64,000 nt of DNA, from NCBI GenBank assembly GCA_964531335.1, contig CAZHEV010000015.1:1-64000 (forward strand), written 5' to 3'. This document shows, piece by piece, positions 21,160-29,947 of the stretch (within the stretch, counting starts at the first letter, position 1; each line of letters opens with the position of its first letter). The notes beneath the pieces were generated by a model, which saw nothing but the letters and a program-made list of their open reading frames with translations, searched no databases and was not told the DNA's origin. This DNA is from CAZHEV01 sp964531335 [NCBI: uncultured bacterium]. GTDB taxonomy: Bacteria; Eisenbacteria; RBG-16-71-46; CAZHEV01. A program made the translations under genes and the position numbers.

Positions 21160-22063
21160 GAAGGCCCTCGGCAAGGGGCTTGGGGCGCTGATCCCGGCGG
21201 AAGACGTGTCGGACGAGAAGCGAGCCCGGCTCGAGAAGGTGGGTGCCGGGCATGAGGAAGCCGGCGAGGACGGTGGAGACGGCCTAAGAGTTCTTCGGAT
21301 CGAGGAGATCCGAGCGAACCCTTGGCAGCCCAGGACTGGGGTGGCCGAGGAGGCGCTGCAGGGGCTCGCGGAGTCGATCAAGCAGAAAGGCCTGCTCCAG
21401 CCCATCGTTGTACGGAGGACCGACGACGGATACGAGCTGGTGGCCGGGGAGCGGCGGTTCGTGGCGAGCAAGATGGCCGGACTGGACAAGGTACCCGCCG
21501 TCGTCAGGGATGTGGCGAACCGGGAGATGCTGGAGATCGCGCTGATTGAGAACATCCAGCGCGAGGACCTAAACCCTATAGACGAGGCGAAGGCCTACAA
21601 GAGGCTGCGCGAGGAGTTCGGGCTGACCCAGGAGGAGATCGCGGAGAAGGTGGGCAAGGACAGGGCTTCGGTCGCGAACCAGATGCGCCTGCTCCATCTG
21701 CCGACCGCCCTACAGGAAAATGTTTCACGTGGAACATTGTCGGCGGGCCACGGCCGGGCGCTACTGGCGGTGACGGACCGGGACAGACAGCTTGAGATCG
21801 CGGAACTCATTGTCAATAAAGGCCTTTCAGTGAGAGAGACCGAGAGGCTGGCGCAGAGGAAGCAGCGTGCGAAAAGGCACAAGCGCGCCCCCGCTCTCAC
21901 TGCCGAGCTTTCGGCCCTCGAGCAATGTGTCCGCGAGCACCTGGCGACCAAGGTGGCTATAAAGCCGCAGGGCGCCGGCGGGACAATAGAGATCCAGTAT
22001 TACAGCAACGAGGATCTCGAGAGAATCCTGGAGGCAATGGGGGCGTGGCACGCTCCGCACTAG
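21152..22063 (+). CDS. parB: Chromosome partitioning protein ParB (Spo0J)
   Basis: A 303-residue CTP-dependent DNA clamp. The N-terminus [14 protein letters not shown] is the ParA-activating peptide. The CTP-binding core contains [32 protein letters not shown] and [14 protein letters not shown]. The HTH is around [26 protein letters not shown]-terminal dimerisation domain follows. In the GERRxRA motif (box II) the last Arg is Val (GERRFVAS), an unusual change at a position important for CTP use and spreading in studied ParB proteins. The gene contains its own parS site. Confidence 0.95.
   Translation: MPRKALGKGLGALIPAEDVSDEKRARLEKVGAGHEEAGEDGGDGLRVLRIEEIRANPWQPRTGVAEEALQGLAESIKQKGLLQPIVVRRTDDGYELVAGERRFVASKMAGLDKVPAVVRDVANREMLEIALIENIQREDLNPIDEAKAYKRLREEFGLTQEEIAEKVGKDRASVANQMRLLHLPTALQENVSRGTLSAGHGRALLAVTDRDRQLEIAELIVNKGLSVRETERLAQRKQRAKRHKRAPALTAELSALEQCVREHLATKVAIKPQGAGGTIEIQYYSNEDLERILEAMGAWHAPH
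21721..21736. promoter_or_regulatory. parS centromere site
   Basis: TGTTTCACGTGGAACA, inside the parB coding sequence, matches the 16-bp parS consensus TGTTTCACGTGAAACA at all but one position and keeps the central CACGTG. ParB would nucleate here. A parS within or next to parB near the origin is common. Confidence 0.85.
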
Positions 22064-22064
22064 G

Positions 22065-22844
22065 GTGGGCTGTAACTTAGTGTCAAATGATGACATAGAC
22101 ATAACCATCTCCACCGGGGCAAGGGGCCACAGATATAGACTGTCGGTCTCCAGGTGGATAGCTTGGCTTGCCGGCGCGGCAGCCGCCTTACTCCTCGTGG
22201 CTCTGATAATGGCGCTGGCGCTGTATGGGCGCTTCGCCTTGATGGCAACGAAGGTCGGGGCCCTCGAGGAGGAAAACCTGGTCCTGCGCGAGCGAAGCGA
22301 GCGCGTGGGGGAGCTCGAAGAGCAGCTCGCGAGGCTGCGCACACTCGAGTCTAAGCTGCTGACAATAATGGGGATAGATACACTCGATGTGGCGAAGTCG
22401 CGCTACGGGCGGGCCTGGCCGGAGGGCGAGGAGATGGCTTTTCCGGTGCAGGACGGCGATGGCGCGGGACTGGTATGGCCTGTAACGGGTGCGGTGTCAA
22501 GAGGTTACAAGTCCGGCGGTGAGGGTGGGGCTCCGCACCTGGGCCTGGACATAGCCGCAAGGCTGGGGGCCCCTGTGAGAGCGGCGCTTAGCGGGCTTGT
22601 GGTCTTTGCGGGCGTAGACTCGGCGTTCGGGAACATGCTCGTGATAGATCATGGTCAGGAGATATCGACGCTCTACGGACATAATGCTGAACTTTTCGTT
22701 AAGCAGGGCGATAGTGTAGAGCGGGGGGAGGTGATAGCGAGGCTCGGAAGCACCGGAAGGAGCACCGCCCCACACCTGCATTTCGAGGTTCGCGAGGGCG
22801 GGAAACAGGTGGATCCTCTCAAGTACTTGCCTGGAAAGGGATAA
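22065..22844 (+). CDS. Membrane-anchored M23 family metallopeptidase
   Basis: A 259-residue cell-wall endopeptidase. A single transmembrane segment (about residues 29-52) is followed by a short coiled coil (ALEEENLVLRERSERVGELEEQ) and the periplasmic LytM domain. The zinc ligands are visible as HLGLD (HxxxD) and HLHFE (HxH), with the catalytic His in TLYGHN. M23 peptidases encoded next to bactofilins act in cell-shape control. The start is GTG immediately after the parB stop; a second GTG lies five codons in. Its 30-base gap to the bactofilin gene implies one operon. Confidence 0.92.
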   Translation: MGCNLVSNDDIDITISTGARGHRYRLSVSRWIAWLAGAAAALLLVALIMALALYGRFALMATKVGALEEENLVLRERSERVGELEEQLARLRTLESKLLTIMGIDTLDVAKSRYGRAWPEGEEMAFPVQDGDGAGLVWPVTGAVSRGYKSGGEGGAPHLGLDIAARLGAPVRAALSGLVVFAGVDSAFGNMLVIDHGQEISTLYGHNAELFVKQGDSVERGEVIARLGSTGRSTAPHLHFEVREGGKQVDPLKYLPGKG

Positions 22845-22874
22845 GTGATAGGCGACCAACCAAGGAGGTGAAAG

Positions 22875-23312
22875 GTGGCGATTTTCAAGAAGGAGGCCTC
22901 GACTGTATCTGCGGCTGCGTCCGGAGTAAACTCTATCCTGGGTGAGGGCTCCAGCTTCAAAGGAAATATCCGGATTGAGGGAAGCCTCAGGGTAGATGGG
23001 GAATTCGAAGGTAATGTGACGGTTACGGACAGTCTTGTCGTTGGGAAAGGCGGCAGCGTAAAGGCCGAGATAGAGGCCGGCGAGGCCGTGGTCGGAGGTC
23101 GGGTCGTCGGGCGGATCAGAGCGTCCGAGCGAGTGGAGCTTCAGACAGGCTCCCGTATGGAAGGCGACGTCTACACGAAGAGCTTCATGATAGAGGACGG
23201 CGTCTTCTTCCGCGGGAGCTGTCACATGGGGCAGGACGAGGAGAAGAGCCAGGACGAGGAGGAAATACTTGCACCAGAGCAGGGGGGCCTCGGGATCATC
23301 CGCCGCTCATAA
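22875..23312 (+). CDS. Bactofilin
   Basis: A 145-residue polymer-forming cytoskeletal protein. The central bactofilin beta-helix (about residues 20-115) shows the repeating short-strand pattern: SSFKGNIRIEGSLRVDGEFEGNV, then DSLVVGKGGSVKAEI and VVGGRVVGRI. The N-terminus MAIFKKE and an acidic C-tail flank it. The GTG start is preceded by a strong AAGGAGGTGA. With the adjacent M23 peptidase it forms a bactofilin-peptidase pair of the kind that positions wall hydrolysis in Gram-negative bacteria. Confidence 0.93.
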   Translation: MAIFKKEASTVSAAASGVNSILGEGSSFKGNIRIEGSLRVDGEFEGNVTVTDSLVVGKGGSVKAEIEAGEAVVGGRVVGRIRASERVELQTGSRMEGDVYTKSFMIEDGVFFRGSCHMGQDEEKSQDEEEILAPEQGGLGIIRRS

Positions 23313-23316
23313 GCTC

Positions 23317-23459
23317 TGTGGGAAAAGGTATGTGGATAAATAGCCCACTGGGGCTGGGCTATCTATCTCATTGGGATATTTACGCTTGCGCATGGGGTTC
23401 AGGCGGCCTCGCGATTTTGTCCACAGATTGTCCACAGAGGTACCCGTTTCTTCTCCACA
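23317..23459. promoter_or_regulatory. Cluster of DnaA-box-like sites (possible oriC or DnaA reservoir)
   Basis: Within 145 bases between bactofilin and serpin there are four 9-mers related to the DnaA box. TGTGGATAA (23331-23339) is a perfect box. TTGTCCACA occurs twice (23417-23425 and 23428-23436) in direct orientation, two bases apart; it differs at one position and matches the form used in GC-rich bacteria. TTCTCCACA (23451-23459) is weaker, and a looser match TGTGGGAAA lies at 23317. The perfect box faces the other three. The spacer is relatively AT-rich. No other intergenic region here has such a cluster. Confidence 0.55.
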
Positions 23460-23525
23460 TGCTTGGGGGCATGGTCCCCTTTCGACCCGCCGCAACGGTT
23501 GCATAGCGACAGGAGGGAATGAGCG

Positions 23526-24755
23526 ATGATGGGCAGGATTCTTGTAGCCGGAGTCCTCACGCTGTGCGTGGGTATTTCCGCCTGCGGCGACGGGGTCAAG
23601 CCGGACGGCGCGACCCGCGAGCTCACGGAGTCGGAGGTGCGGCTAATCGAGGCCGACAATGAGTTCGGCTTGAAGCTCTTCAAGGAAACGATCGAGTTCG
23701 ATCCCGACGTCAACGTCTTCGTGTCGCCACTCAGCGCGTCTATGGCACTCGGCATGACGTACAACGGTGCCGGAGGAAGCACGGAGGAGGCGATGCGTGA
23801 GGTGCTGGCGTTTGGGGATCTCACAAACAAGCAGATAAACGAGTCCTACCGGAGTCTCATCGATCTTCTGACCGGGTTGGATCGGAGCGTGGAGTTCGGT
23901 CTCGCGAATTCGATTTGGTGCCGCCGGGAGGTGCAGTTCAAGGCTGAGTTCTTGAATGTCAACCGGACGTATTTCGACGCGGTCGTCCAGGGCCTCGACT
24001 TCTCCGATCCCAGTGCCGCGCCCACGATCAACAACTGGGTCAAGAACAAGACAAATGGAAGGATCGAGGAGATCGTCGACGACCCCATCGGTCGAGAGAT
24101 GATAATGTTCCTGATCAACGCGGTCTACTTCAAGGGGGCATGGACGTACGAGTTCGATCCCGAGAAGACAAGGGACGAGATGTTCGAGACACCGGACGGC
24201 TCGGAGGTCCCCTGCAGGATGATGACCCGCGATGGGGACACGTTGAGCTATCATGCGACCGGCGACTTCCAGGCCGTCGATCTTCCCTATGGCGGCGGTG
24301 ATTTCAGCATGGTCGTGCTGCTGCCCCGGGGGGGGATGGACGCCGACGCGCTGGCGTCGAGAATGACGCAGGAGAGTTGGGACCGGTTGCTCGACGGTTT
24401 TCGCACGGAGAAGATCGTCCTCGGGTTGCCTAAGTTCAAAACGGAGTACGAGATCAGCCTGCAGGACGTTCTGACTTCACTTGGGATGGGCGTGGCCTTC
24501 TCTCGGAGCGAGGCGGACTTCACAGGTCTGTACGAGGGAATCAACAAAGCATATCTTTCCGAGGTAAAACACAAGACTTTCGTAGAGGTGAACGAGCAGG
24601 GCACCGAGGCCGCCGCGGTGACGTCGGTGGGAGTCGGACGGACGTCGCTGCCTCCGACTGTGTGGGTTGATCGCCCGTTTCTTTTCGTGATCCATGAAAG
24701 GTCCTCGGGCGCGATATTGTTCATAGGAAAGATCGTGGAGCCGACACTCAACTAG
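23526..24755 (+). CDS. Serpin-family protease inhibitor, predicted lipoprotein
   Basis: A 409-residue serpin with a lipoprotein signal (MMGRILVAGVLTLC, lipobox VGISAC, Cys19-20). Serpin core motifs are clear: NVFVSPLSASMALGMTYNGAGG, TNGRIEEIVD, LINAVYFKGAW and FTGLYEG. The hinge of the reactive-centre loop is EQGTEAAAVTS (about 357-367), with the small residues needed for loop insertion, so it should be inhibitory. Counting from the hinge, the scissile bond falls near Arg-Thr-Ser (372-375). It probably protects the cell envelope from foreign proteases. A terminator follows. Confidence 0.93.
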   Translation: MMGRILVAGVLTLCVGISACGDGVKPDGATRELTESEVRLIEADNEFGLKLFKETIEFDPDVNVFVSPLSASMALGMTYNGAGGSTEEAMREVLAFGDLTNKQINESYRSLIDLLTGLDRSVEFGLANSIWCRREVQFKAEFLNVNRTYFDAVVQGLDFSDPSAAPTINNWVKNKTNGRIEEIVDDPIGREMIMFLINAVYFKGAWTYEFDPEKTRDEMFETPDGSEVPCRMMTRDGDTLSYHATGDFQAVDLPYGGGDFSMVVLLPRGGMDADALASRMTQESWDRLLDGFRTEKIVLGLPKFKTEYEISLQDVLTSLGMGVAFSRSEADFTGLYEGINKAYLSEVKHKTFVEVNEQGTEAAAVTSVGVGRTSLPPTVWVDRPFLFVIHERSSGAILFIGKIVEPTLN

Positions 24756-24838
24756 GCTCTGTCCCGTGAAGGCGACCGGGCGCCGTGTTGAGGGCGCCTT
24801 CGGCCCCGCGCCTGAGATGAGATATGGTTCGGTCGTGG

Positions 24839-24878
24839 AAAGGCCCGCTCTTTGCGCCGGGCAAAGGCGGGCCTTTTT
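24839..24878 (+). terminator. Rho-independent terminator after serpin
   Basis: AAAGGCCCGC and GCGGGCC pair around a nested stem (CTTTGC/GCAAAG) and are followed by TTTTT on the plus strand, about 85 bases after the serpin stop. The minus strand has no T-tract. Confidence 0.8.
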
Positions 24879-24955
24879 ACGTCGAGTACCGGCCGCGCGG
24901 ACTGATCGCGGATAAGGGGATCCTGGGGCGAGATCGCGGCCTCAACGGGGCGTCT

Positions 24956-25396
24956 TTACGCGTAGGGGTACATCCCCTTCTTTATCTTCTCCAGATTGGC
25001 GAGGACCTCCTCGTGCTTGTTCTCGTCGGTGAGAAGATACTGCAGCAGATAGGCCTGGACCTGCATGCCCTTGGACTTGGAGACCTCCTCGAGGCTCTTC
25101 GTGGCGAGCTCGATTGTCTCGCGCTCGAGCTTCTGGTGCTTCTCGATCATCTCCCAGACGGTGCCGAGCTCCTCGGGCTGGAGGGTCAGCGACTTGCTCT
25201 CCAGGCTCTCCTGAATGAGCTGCTGCACGCGATAATGCATCTGGGAGTCGCGCTGTATGATCTCCATGATCAGGCGGACCACCGGGTTGTCCACCTTCTC
25301 GATGATGTTTGCGGTCGAGGCGATGCTGGCGTTCTCGACCCTCTTCCATTTCTTCATGTTCTCGATTATCCTCTCCTGCGCTTCCTTCATTGACAT
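24956..25396 (-). CDS. Ferritin-like helical protein
   Basis: A 146-residue, almost wholly helical protein. The ATG at 25396 (MSMKEAQERI) is chosen because GGAGG lies nine bases upstream; a longer reading adds a disordered Arg/Ser/Pro leader. Four amphipathic helices carry metal-ligand-like residues: Glu in KRVENAS, Asp/His in QRDSQMHY, Glu in KLERETIEL and ExxH in TDENKHEEV. That pattern suggests a ferritin-like or rubrerythrin-like four-helix bundle, possibly with a diiron site, and a role in oxidative stress or iron handling. I infer the family from this pattern only; it is not a close match to a named ferritin. Confidence 0.6.
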   Translation of the reverse strand: MSMKEAQERIIENMKKWKRVENASIASTANIIEKVDNPVVRLIMEIIQRDSQMHYRVQQLIQESLESKSLTLQPEELGTVWEMIEKHQKLERETIELATKSLEEVSKSKGMQVQAYLLQYLLTDENKHEEVLANLEKIKKGMYPYA

Positions 25397-25771
25397 AGCT
25401 TTCGACCTCCGTTTAGTGGTTGATGGGCCGGTGGGATTGGTCCCCCGGCTCCTGGACCGGCTCGATTCCGTCCGGGCGGCGGATCGCGGCCCGGAGGGTT
25501 CTTCACGGCTCCCGGCCGGCCTTTTCGGGCCGGCGAGGGGAATTTCCATGCTAGCCGAATCATGGTGCACGGTCAAGGCATCCCGGCGAGGAACACTTGT
25601 CCTTCAAAACCCGAGAATGTACAATCATCGGGGCAAGGGATGGCCGTTGCGCGTCCCTTGCCGCCGCCCCGGTGATCGGCGCTTGCGAGATAGCGGCCCG
25701 GCGCCGGGCCGCCTGATATCAACTCAGCGCGCTCTCAAGTTGTTCGAGTCTGCCGGTTTAGGAGATAAGTC
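25397..25771. other. Divergent intergenic region with GC-rich hairpins
   Basis: About 375 bases between the divergent ferritin-like and kinase-REC genes. It holds GCCGGCC/GGCCGGC around TTTTCG (25514-25534) and a second GC-rich stem (GGCCCGGCGCCGGGCC, about 25694-25709). No gene is supported. Promoters for both neighbours should lie here; I see no clear consensus. Confidence 0.4.
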
Positions 25772-27007
25772 ATGGCCATCGTCGCGGCTCTCGGTTTCAG
25801 CTATTGCCATCAGGATGAGGTGTGCACCAAGGTAGCGGAGGCGCTCGGAGTCAGGTGCATGGATGAAGAGGCCTTCTTGAAGCGGGCCGCCGAGAGCTCC
25901 GGAATCGACGCCGGGAAACTGAGGCGCGCCATGCATCAAGGGGCTTCGGTCTTCAACAAGTTCACGCACGAGAAGGAGAAGAACGTCGCCCATCTGCGAG
26001 CCGCCCTGACGGACGTCGTCCGAGAGGGCGACGTGGTCTTTCACGGGTTCGAGACTCTCCTGCTTCCCAAGAACCTGCCGCACGTGCTCCGGGTCTGCTT
26101 GCTGGCGGACAGCGACTATAGAGCCGCCGAAGCGCGCAAGGCCGAGGGCATGAGCGAGAAGGACGCGCTCAACGCATTGAAGAATGACGACGCTGAGCTG
26201 ACGGAGTGGTCGCAGTACCTGTACCGCCTCGGGCCGGCGGACAGGAGCCTGTACGATGTGATAATTCCCATGAACTCCACTTCCGTCGATGGAGCCGTCT
26301 CGGTGATAGTCGAGAACGCGAAGAACCCCGCCCTGCGTGAGACGCCGGAGTCCGGGCGGGCTACCGAGGATTTCATCCTCGCGGGCAAGGTGGGCATCGC
26401 ACTCGCCAACAAAGGCCATGACGTGGACGTGACCTGCGAAAACGGCGTGGCAACCATCACCGTCAACAAGTACACGATGCGTCTGAGCGCCCTGGAGAAG
26501 GAGCTCGTTGCCATAGCCAAGGGTGTCGAGGGGGTGCGAGACGCGCAAACAAAGGTCGGCCTCGGTTTTCACCAGCCGAACATATACTTCGATCTCGACG
26601 TCGAAGCGCCGAAGAAGGTGCTGCTTGTCGACGACGAGAGAGACTTCGTGCAGATCCTCTCCGAGCGCCTGCAGACCAGGAGCATGGAGGCAGCCGTCGC
26701 GTACAACGGCGAGGAGGCGCTGTCGATCATGGAGACGGACGAGCCCGAGGTGATGGTGCTCGACCTCAAGATGCCCGGCATCGACGGTATCGAGACCCTC
26801 CGTAGGGTGAAGAGGGACTACCCGGCCACGGAGGTGATCATACTGACCGGCCACGGCAGTGAACGCGAGGAGAGGCTTGCCCACGAGCTGGGAGCGTTCG
26901 CCTACTTACAGAAGCCGGTGGATATAGACAAGTTGGCCGAGACCATGAAGGCGGCTTACCGTAAGGTCAAGGAAGCGGACAAACAAAGGAAGCAATCCAG
27001 GCAATGA
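25772..27007 (+). CDS. Cytidylate kinase-like / response-regulator receiver fusion
   Basis: A 411-residue fusion. Residues 1-185 resemble the cytidylate-kinase-like family, but the P-loop position (AIVAALGFSYCHQDEVC) lacks the GxxGxGK[ST] motif, so kinase activity is doubtful. Residues ~200-265 form a small beta/alpha BON-like module (ENGVATITVNKY, VEGVRDAQTKVG). Residues 281-400 are a receiver domain: acidic pair Asp287/Asp288, phosphoacceptor Asp331 in VLDLKMPG, Thr359 and Lys381 (LQKPVD). There is no DNA-binding output, so it may act by protein contact. Its stop overlaps the histidine kinase start by four bases. Confidence 0.85.
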   Translation: MAIVAALGFSYCHQDEVCTKVAEALGVRCMDEEAFLKRAAESSGIDAGKLRRAMHQGASVFNKFTHEKEKNVAHLRAALTDVVREGDVVFHGFETLLLPKNLPHVLRVCLLADSDYRAAEARKAEGMSEKDALNALKNDDAELTEWSQYLYRLGPADRSLYDVIIPMNSTSVDGAVSVIVENAKNPALRETPESGRATEDFILAGKVGIALANKGHDVDVTCENGVATITVNKYTMRLSALEKELVAIAKGVEGVRDAQTKVGLGFHQPNIYFDLDVEAPKKVLLVDDERDFVQILSERLQTRSMEAAVAYNGEEALSIMETDEPEVMVLDLKMPGIDGIETLRRVKRDYPATEVIILTGHGSEREERLAHELGAFAYLQKPVDIDKLAETMKAAYRKVKEADKQRKQSRQ

Positions 27008-28719
27008 GCGATATCAAATCCCCCAGCCCCCGCCCGCCCGCGCTCGTCGGCCCGGCCCCGTCTCTTCTCTCGAAGTCCCGATATCGCAGGCTGTGGCGGA
27101 CGATGGTCGTGTCCACGTCGGTGGTCGCGCTCGTCCCCCTGATCATCATGACGGTCATCAGCTATCACCAGTACAAGAAGGCGTTTCATCTGGAAGCCAT
27201 AGGCCCGGTCCAGGACCTCACGCTCAGCGCGCAGTACGCCACGCGGTCGTTCCTGACCGAGCGCGTATCGGCGCTGAGGATGGTGATAAACGACAAGTCA
27301 TTCGAGGAGCTCTCCCAGGAGGAGACCCTTGCCGACGTTCTGACCAACCTGTCGCTCGCCTTCGGCGGTTTCGTCGACCTGGGGGTCATAGACTCGAGTG
27401 GCAGACAGCTCACCTACGTCGGCCCCTACGACCTCGGCGGCCGGGACTACTCCGACCAGAAGTGGTTCCACGAGGTGAGGCTCAGGGAGGTGCATATCAG
27501 CGAGGTCTTTCTGGGCTACAGGGGTCTGCCGCACTTCGTGATCGCGGTCAAGCACGTCGGGAGGGCGAGGAAGTCCTATGTGCTGCGCGCCACGATCGAC
27601 TCGGAGATGCTGGACCGGAGGATCTTCCAGGCCATTCAGGATCCTTCGAGCGACGCCTTCCTTGTGAACGACGAGGGAGTCCTCCAGAGCCCGTCGAGGT
27701 TCTACGGAGAGGTGCTCTCGCAATGCCCCCTGGAGGTCCCGCCCTACATACAGAGCATGCAGGTGATCGAGGCTGAGGACCAGCGCGGAAGGCCCATGGT
27801 GCTCGGATACGCCCCCATTGAGAGCTCCCCGTTCACCTTGGTAATGGTGAGGATGCCCGGAGAGCTCATGGGCAGCTGGCTGACCCTGGGCAAGGAGCTG
27901 GCGGCCTTCGTGATAGTAAGCGCCATGATCATCCTGGCGGTGGTGGTCGTGGGATCCACCTATCTGTCAAAGAGGGTGCGGGAGGCGGACATCAAGAGGG
28001 CGGATATCTTTCACAAGATGGAGTACACGAACAAGCTGGCCGCGCTGGGCAGACTGGGCGCGGGCGTGGCCCACGAGATCAACAATCCTCTGGCAATAAT
28101 CAATCAGAAGGCCGGGTTGATGAAGGACTTCCTACAGGTCGACAAGGCCTTCCCGCGAAGGGAGAGGTTCCTGGAGCTCACCGACTCGGTGCTGCAATCG
28201 GTCGAGCGATGCAGCACCATTACGCACAGGCTCCTGGGCTTCGCCAAGCACATGGACGTGCAGACGGAGAGCATACATCTGGAGGTCCTGCTGAGGGAGG
28301 TGCTCGGGTTCCTGGAGAAGGAGGCCCATCACCGGGACGTCAAAGTGTCGCTGACCTGCGACCCCAACCTGCCGGCGATAGAGAGCGACAGGAGCCAGCT
28401 CCAGCAGGTCTTCCTGAATATCGCCAACAACGCGTTCGCCGCCGTATCGGACGGGGGGACCGTCGACATATCCATAACCCAGCCTGAGCCTGGATGGGAG
28501 GCGGTCACGGTCGAGGACGACGGGCACGGGATATCGAAGGAGAACCTGGAGCACATTTTCGAGCCTTTCTTCACCACCAAGCAGGGCTACGGCACGGGGC
28601 TCGGCCTGTCCATAACCCACGGGATAGTGGAGAAGCTGGGCGGAAGGATCGACGTCGAAAGCGAGCTGGGCGTGGGAACGAGGTTCACCGTGACATTACC
28701 TATCAAGCGAGGGGGCTAG
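27004..28719 (+). CDS. Membrane sensor histidine kinase with Cache-like periplasmic domain
   Basis: A 571-residue sensor. TM1 (about 35-55) and TM2 (about 300-320) flank a periplasmic double-Cache-like domain (WFHEVRLREVHISEVFLG, PHFVIAVKH). The cytoplasmic HisKA has the phosphorylated His357 in GAGVAHEINNPLAII. The HATPase has its N box in FLNIANNAFAAV, G1 in EDDGHGIS and G2 in GTGLGLSITHG. Such Cache domains bind small ligands, often organic acids. It is coupled to the upstream REC fusion by ATGA overlap and to a REC protein downstream, so it is the only complete kinase of the phosphorelay preceding SulP. Confidence 0.93.
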   Translation: MSDIKSPSPRPPALVGPAPSLLSKSRYRRLWRTMVVSTSVVALVPLIIMTVISYHQYKKAFHLEAIGPVQDLTLSAQYATRSFLTERVSALRMVINDKSFEELSQEETLADVLTNLSLAFGGFVDLGVIDSSGRQLTYVGPYDLGGRDYSDQKWFHEVRLREVHISEVFLGYRGLPHFVIAVKHVGRARKSYVLRATIDSEMLDRRIFQAIQDPSSDAFLVNDEGVLQSPSRFYGEVLSQCPLEVPPYIQSMQVIEAEDQRGRPMVLGYAPIESSPFTLVMVRMPGELMGSWLTLGKELAAFVIVSAMIILAVVVVGSTYLSKRVREADIKRADIFHKMEYTNKLAALGRLGAGVAHEINNPLAIINQKAGLMKDFLQVDKAFPRRERFLELTDSVLQSVERCSTITHRLLGFAKHMDVQTESIHLEVLLREVLGFLEKEAHHRDVKVSLTCDPNLPAIESDRSQLQQVFLNIANNAFAAVSDGGTVDISITQPEPGWEAVTVEDDGHGISKENLEHIFEPFFTTKQGYGTGLGLSITHGIVEKLGGRIDVESELGVGTRFTVTLPIKRGG

Positions 28720-28724
28720 CGCAT

Positions 28725-29108
28725 ATGGCTTCAGTCGAATCTCTGAGCGTGCTGGTGGTCGACGACGAAGAGGAGTTTTTGTCGACCCTCGTCGAGCGGC
28801 TTCAGTTGCGGGCGATGGACGCCGAGGGAGTCACGCGGGGAGCCCACGCGCTGTCTATGCTCGAGGACAAGGCCTTCGACGTGGTGCTTCTCGACGTCAA
28901 GATGCCGGGGATAGGGGGGCTCGAGCTGGTCAAGAGGATAAAGCGCGACTACCCTAAAACAGAGGTGATCCTGCTCACGGGCCACGGCTCCGCCGAGTCC
29001 GCGGAGGAAGGGATAAGGGCCGGCGCGATGGAGTACGTCATGAAGCCGGTGAACATCGAGTACCTGTTGGGCCTGTTCGAGAAGGTCGCCGCCAAGCGGG
29101 AGGGCTGA
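28725..29108 (+). CDS. Single-domain response regulator
   Basis: A 127-residue stand-alone receiver domain. The acidic residues are in VVDDEEEF, the phosphoacceptor Asp in LLDVKMPGIGG, Thr in ILLTGHGS and Lys in VMKPVN. There is no output domain. Five bases separate it from the kinase stop and four from the next kinase-like gene, so it is a middle carrier of the relay. It is similar in sequence to the REC of the upstream fusion (RLQxR...AxGVTRG, KRIKRDYPKTEVI), which suggests duplication. Confidence 0.93.
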   Translation: MASVESLSVLVVDDEEEFLSTLVERLQLRAMDAEGVTRGAHALSMLEDKAFDVVLLDVKMPGIGGLELVKRIKRDYPKTEVILLTGHGSAESAEEGIRAGAMEYVMKPVNIEYLLGLFEKVAAKREG

Positions 29109-29112
29109 GAAG

Positions 29113-29802
29113 ATGCACGGCGGTGAAACAGACAAGCTGCTTCGAGAGAAGAACGTCGAGTTCTTCGGAGCGATAACCGCGAGCCTCTCGCACGAGATAA
29201 ACAACGTCTATACGATAATTAATGAGCTGGGGGGACTTCTCGGCGACCACATGATAATGGCCGAGAAGGGCAAACCCGTGGATACGGCGAGGCTCAAGGG
29301 GGTCTCGGAGAAGATAGCGGGGCAGGTGCAGAGAGGCAAAGAGATCGTAAGGCAGTTGAACAGGTTCGCCCACAGCGTCGATCATCCGGTCGCCCTGGTC
29401 AGCCTGCGGGAGGTCCTGGGACGGCTCATCGCGGCGTCGAACAGGCTCGCCGCAATGAAGAAGGCGGAGCTGGCCGGCGACTTCGAGGGAGAAGACATCG
29501 AGATAACCGTCAGCCCCTTCGGATTGCAGCAGGCCGTGTTCCGGTGCGTCAAGATGGCGATAGATTCCGTTGACAGCGGGAAGAAGATCGCCGTCAGGTA
29601 CGAGGCCGCGGAGCCCGGCGCGCTGGTGATCGTAGAAAGCGCCGACCCGATCAGCCGCACCGACGAGGTGAAGGCGGAGATAGACTTTCTGGCGCTCCTG
29701 ATGAAGGAGCTCGGAGGCGGCATAGAGTGCGTGCCTGAGACGGGCGACATATCCTCCTTCAAGCTCTCCTTTCCCCCGTCGCCTCCAAAGGAGGGCTCTT
29801 GA
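29113..29802 (+). CDS. Degenerate histidine kinase (phosphotransfer-like)
   Basis: A 229-residue soluble protein with a clear HisKA/H-box (SLSHEINNVYTIINELGG, His27) and dimerisation helices. Its C-terminal half aligns in order with a HATPase but lacks the key residues: the N-box position reads FRCVKMAIDSV with no Asn, and there is no DxGxG or GxGLGL. It should therefore not bind ATP and may act as a histidine phosphotransfer or phosphatase partner between the flanking receiver proteins. It ends in a Pro/Ser-rich tail. The ATG lies four bases after the REC stop. Confidence 0.8.
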   Translation: MHGGETDKLLREKNVEFFGAITASLSHEINNVYTIINELGGLLGDHMIMAEKGKPVDTARLKGVSEKIAGQVQRGKEIVRQLNRFAHSVDHPVALVSLREVLGRLIAASNRLAAMKKAELAGDFEGEDIEITVSPFGLQQAVFRCVKMAIDSVDSGKKIAVRYEAAEPGALVIVESADPISRTDEVKAEIDFLALLMKELGGGIECVPETGDISSFKLSFPPSPPKEGS

Positions 29803-29947
29803 GCCGCGCACGAGGCTGCCGGGCGTGCGCGTGCGCCCTCGGATGATATGCGCGGCGGCGATGTGAGCGGAAAGGTCGAGTGCGCGCCGCCGCCACGCGA
29901 AGATACAGAAAAGCGCGGGATTTTACGGACCGAGGAGGTGAATTATC

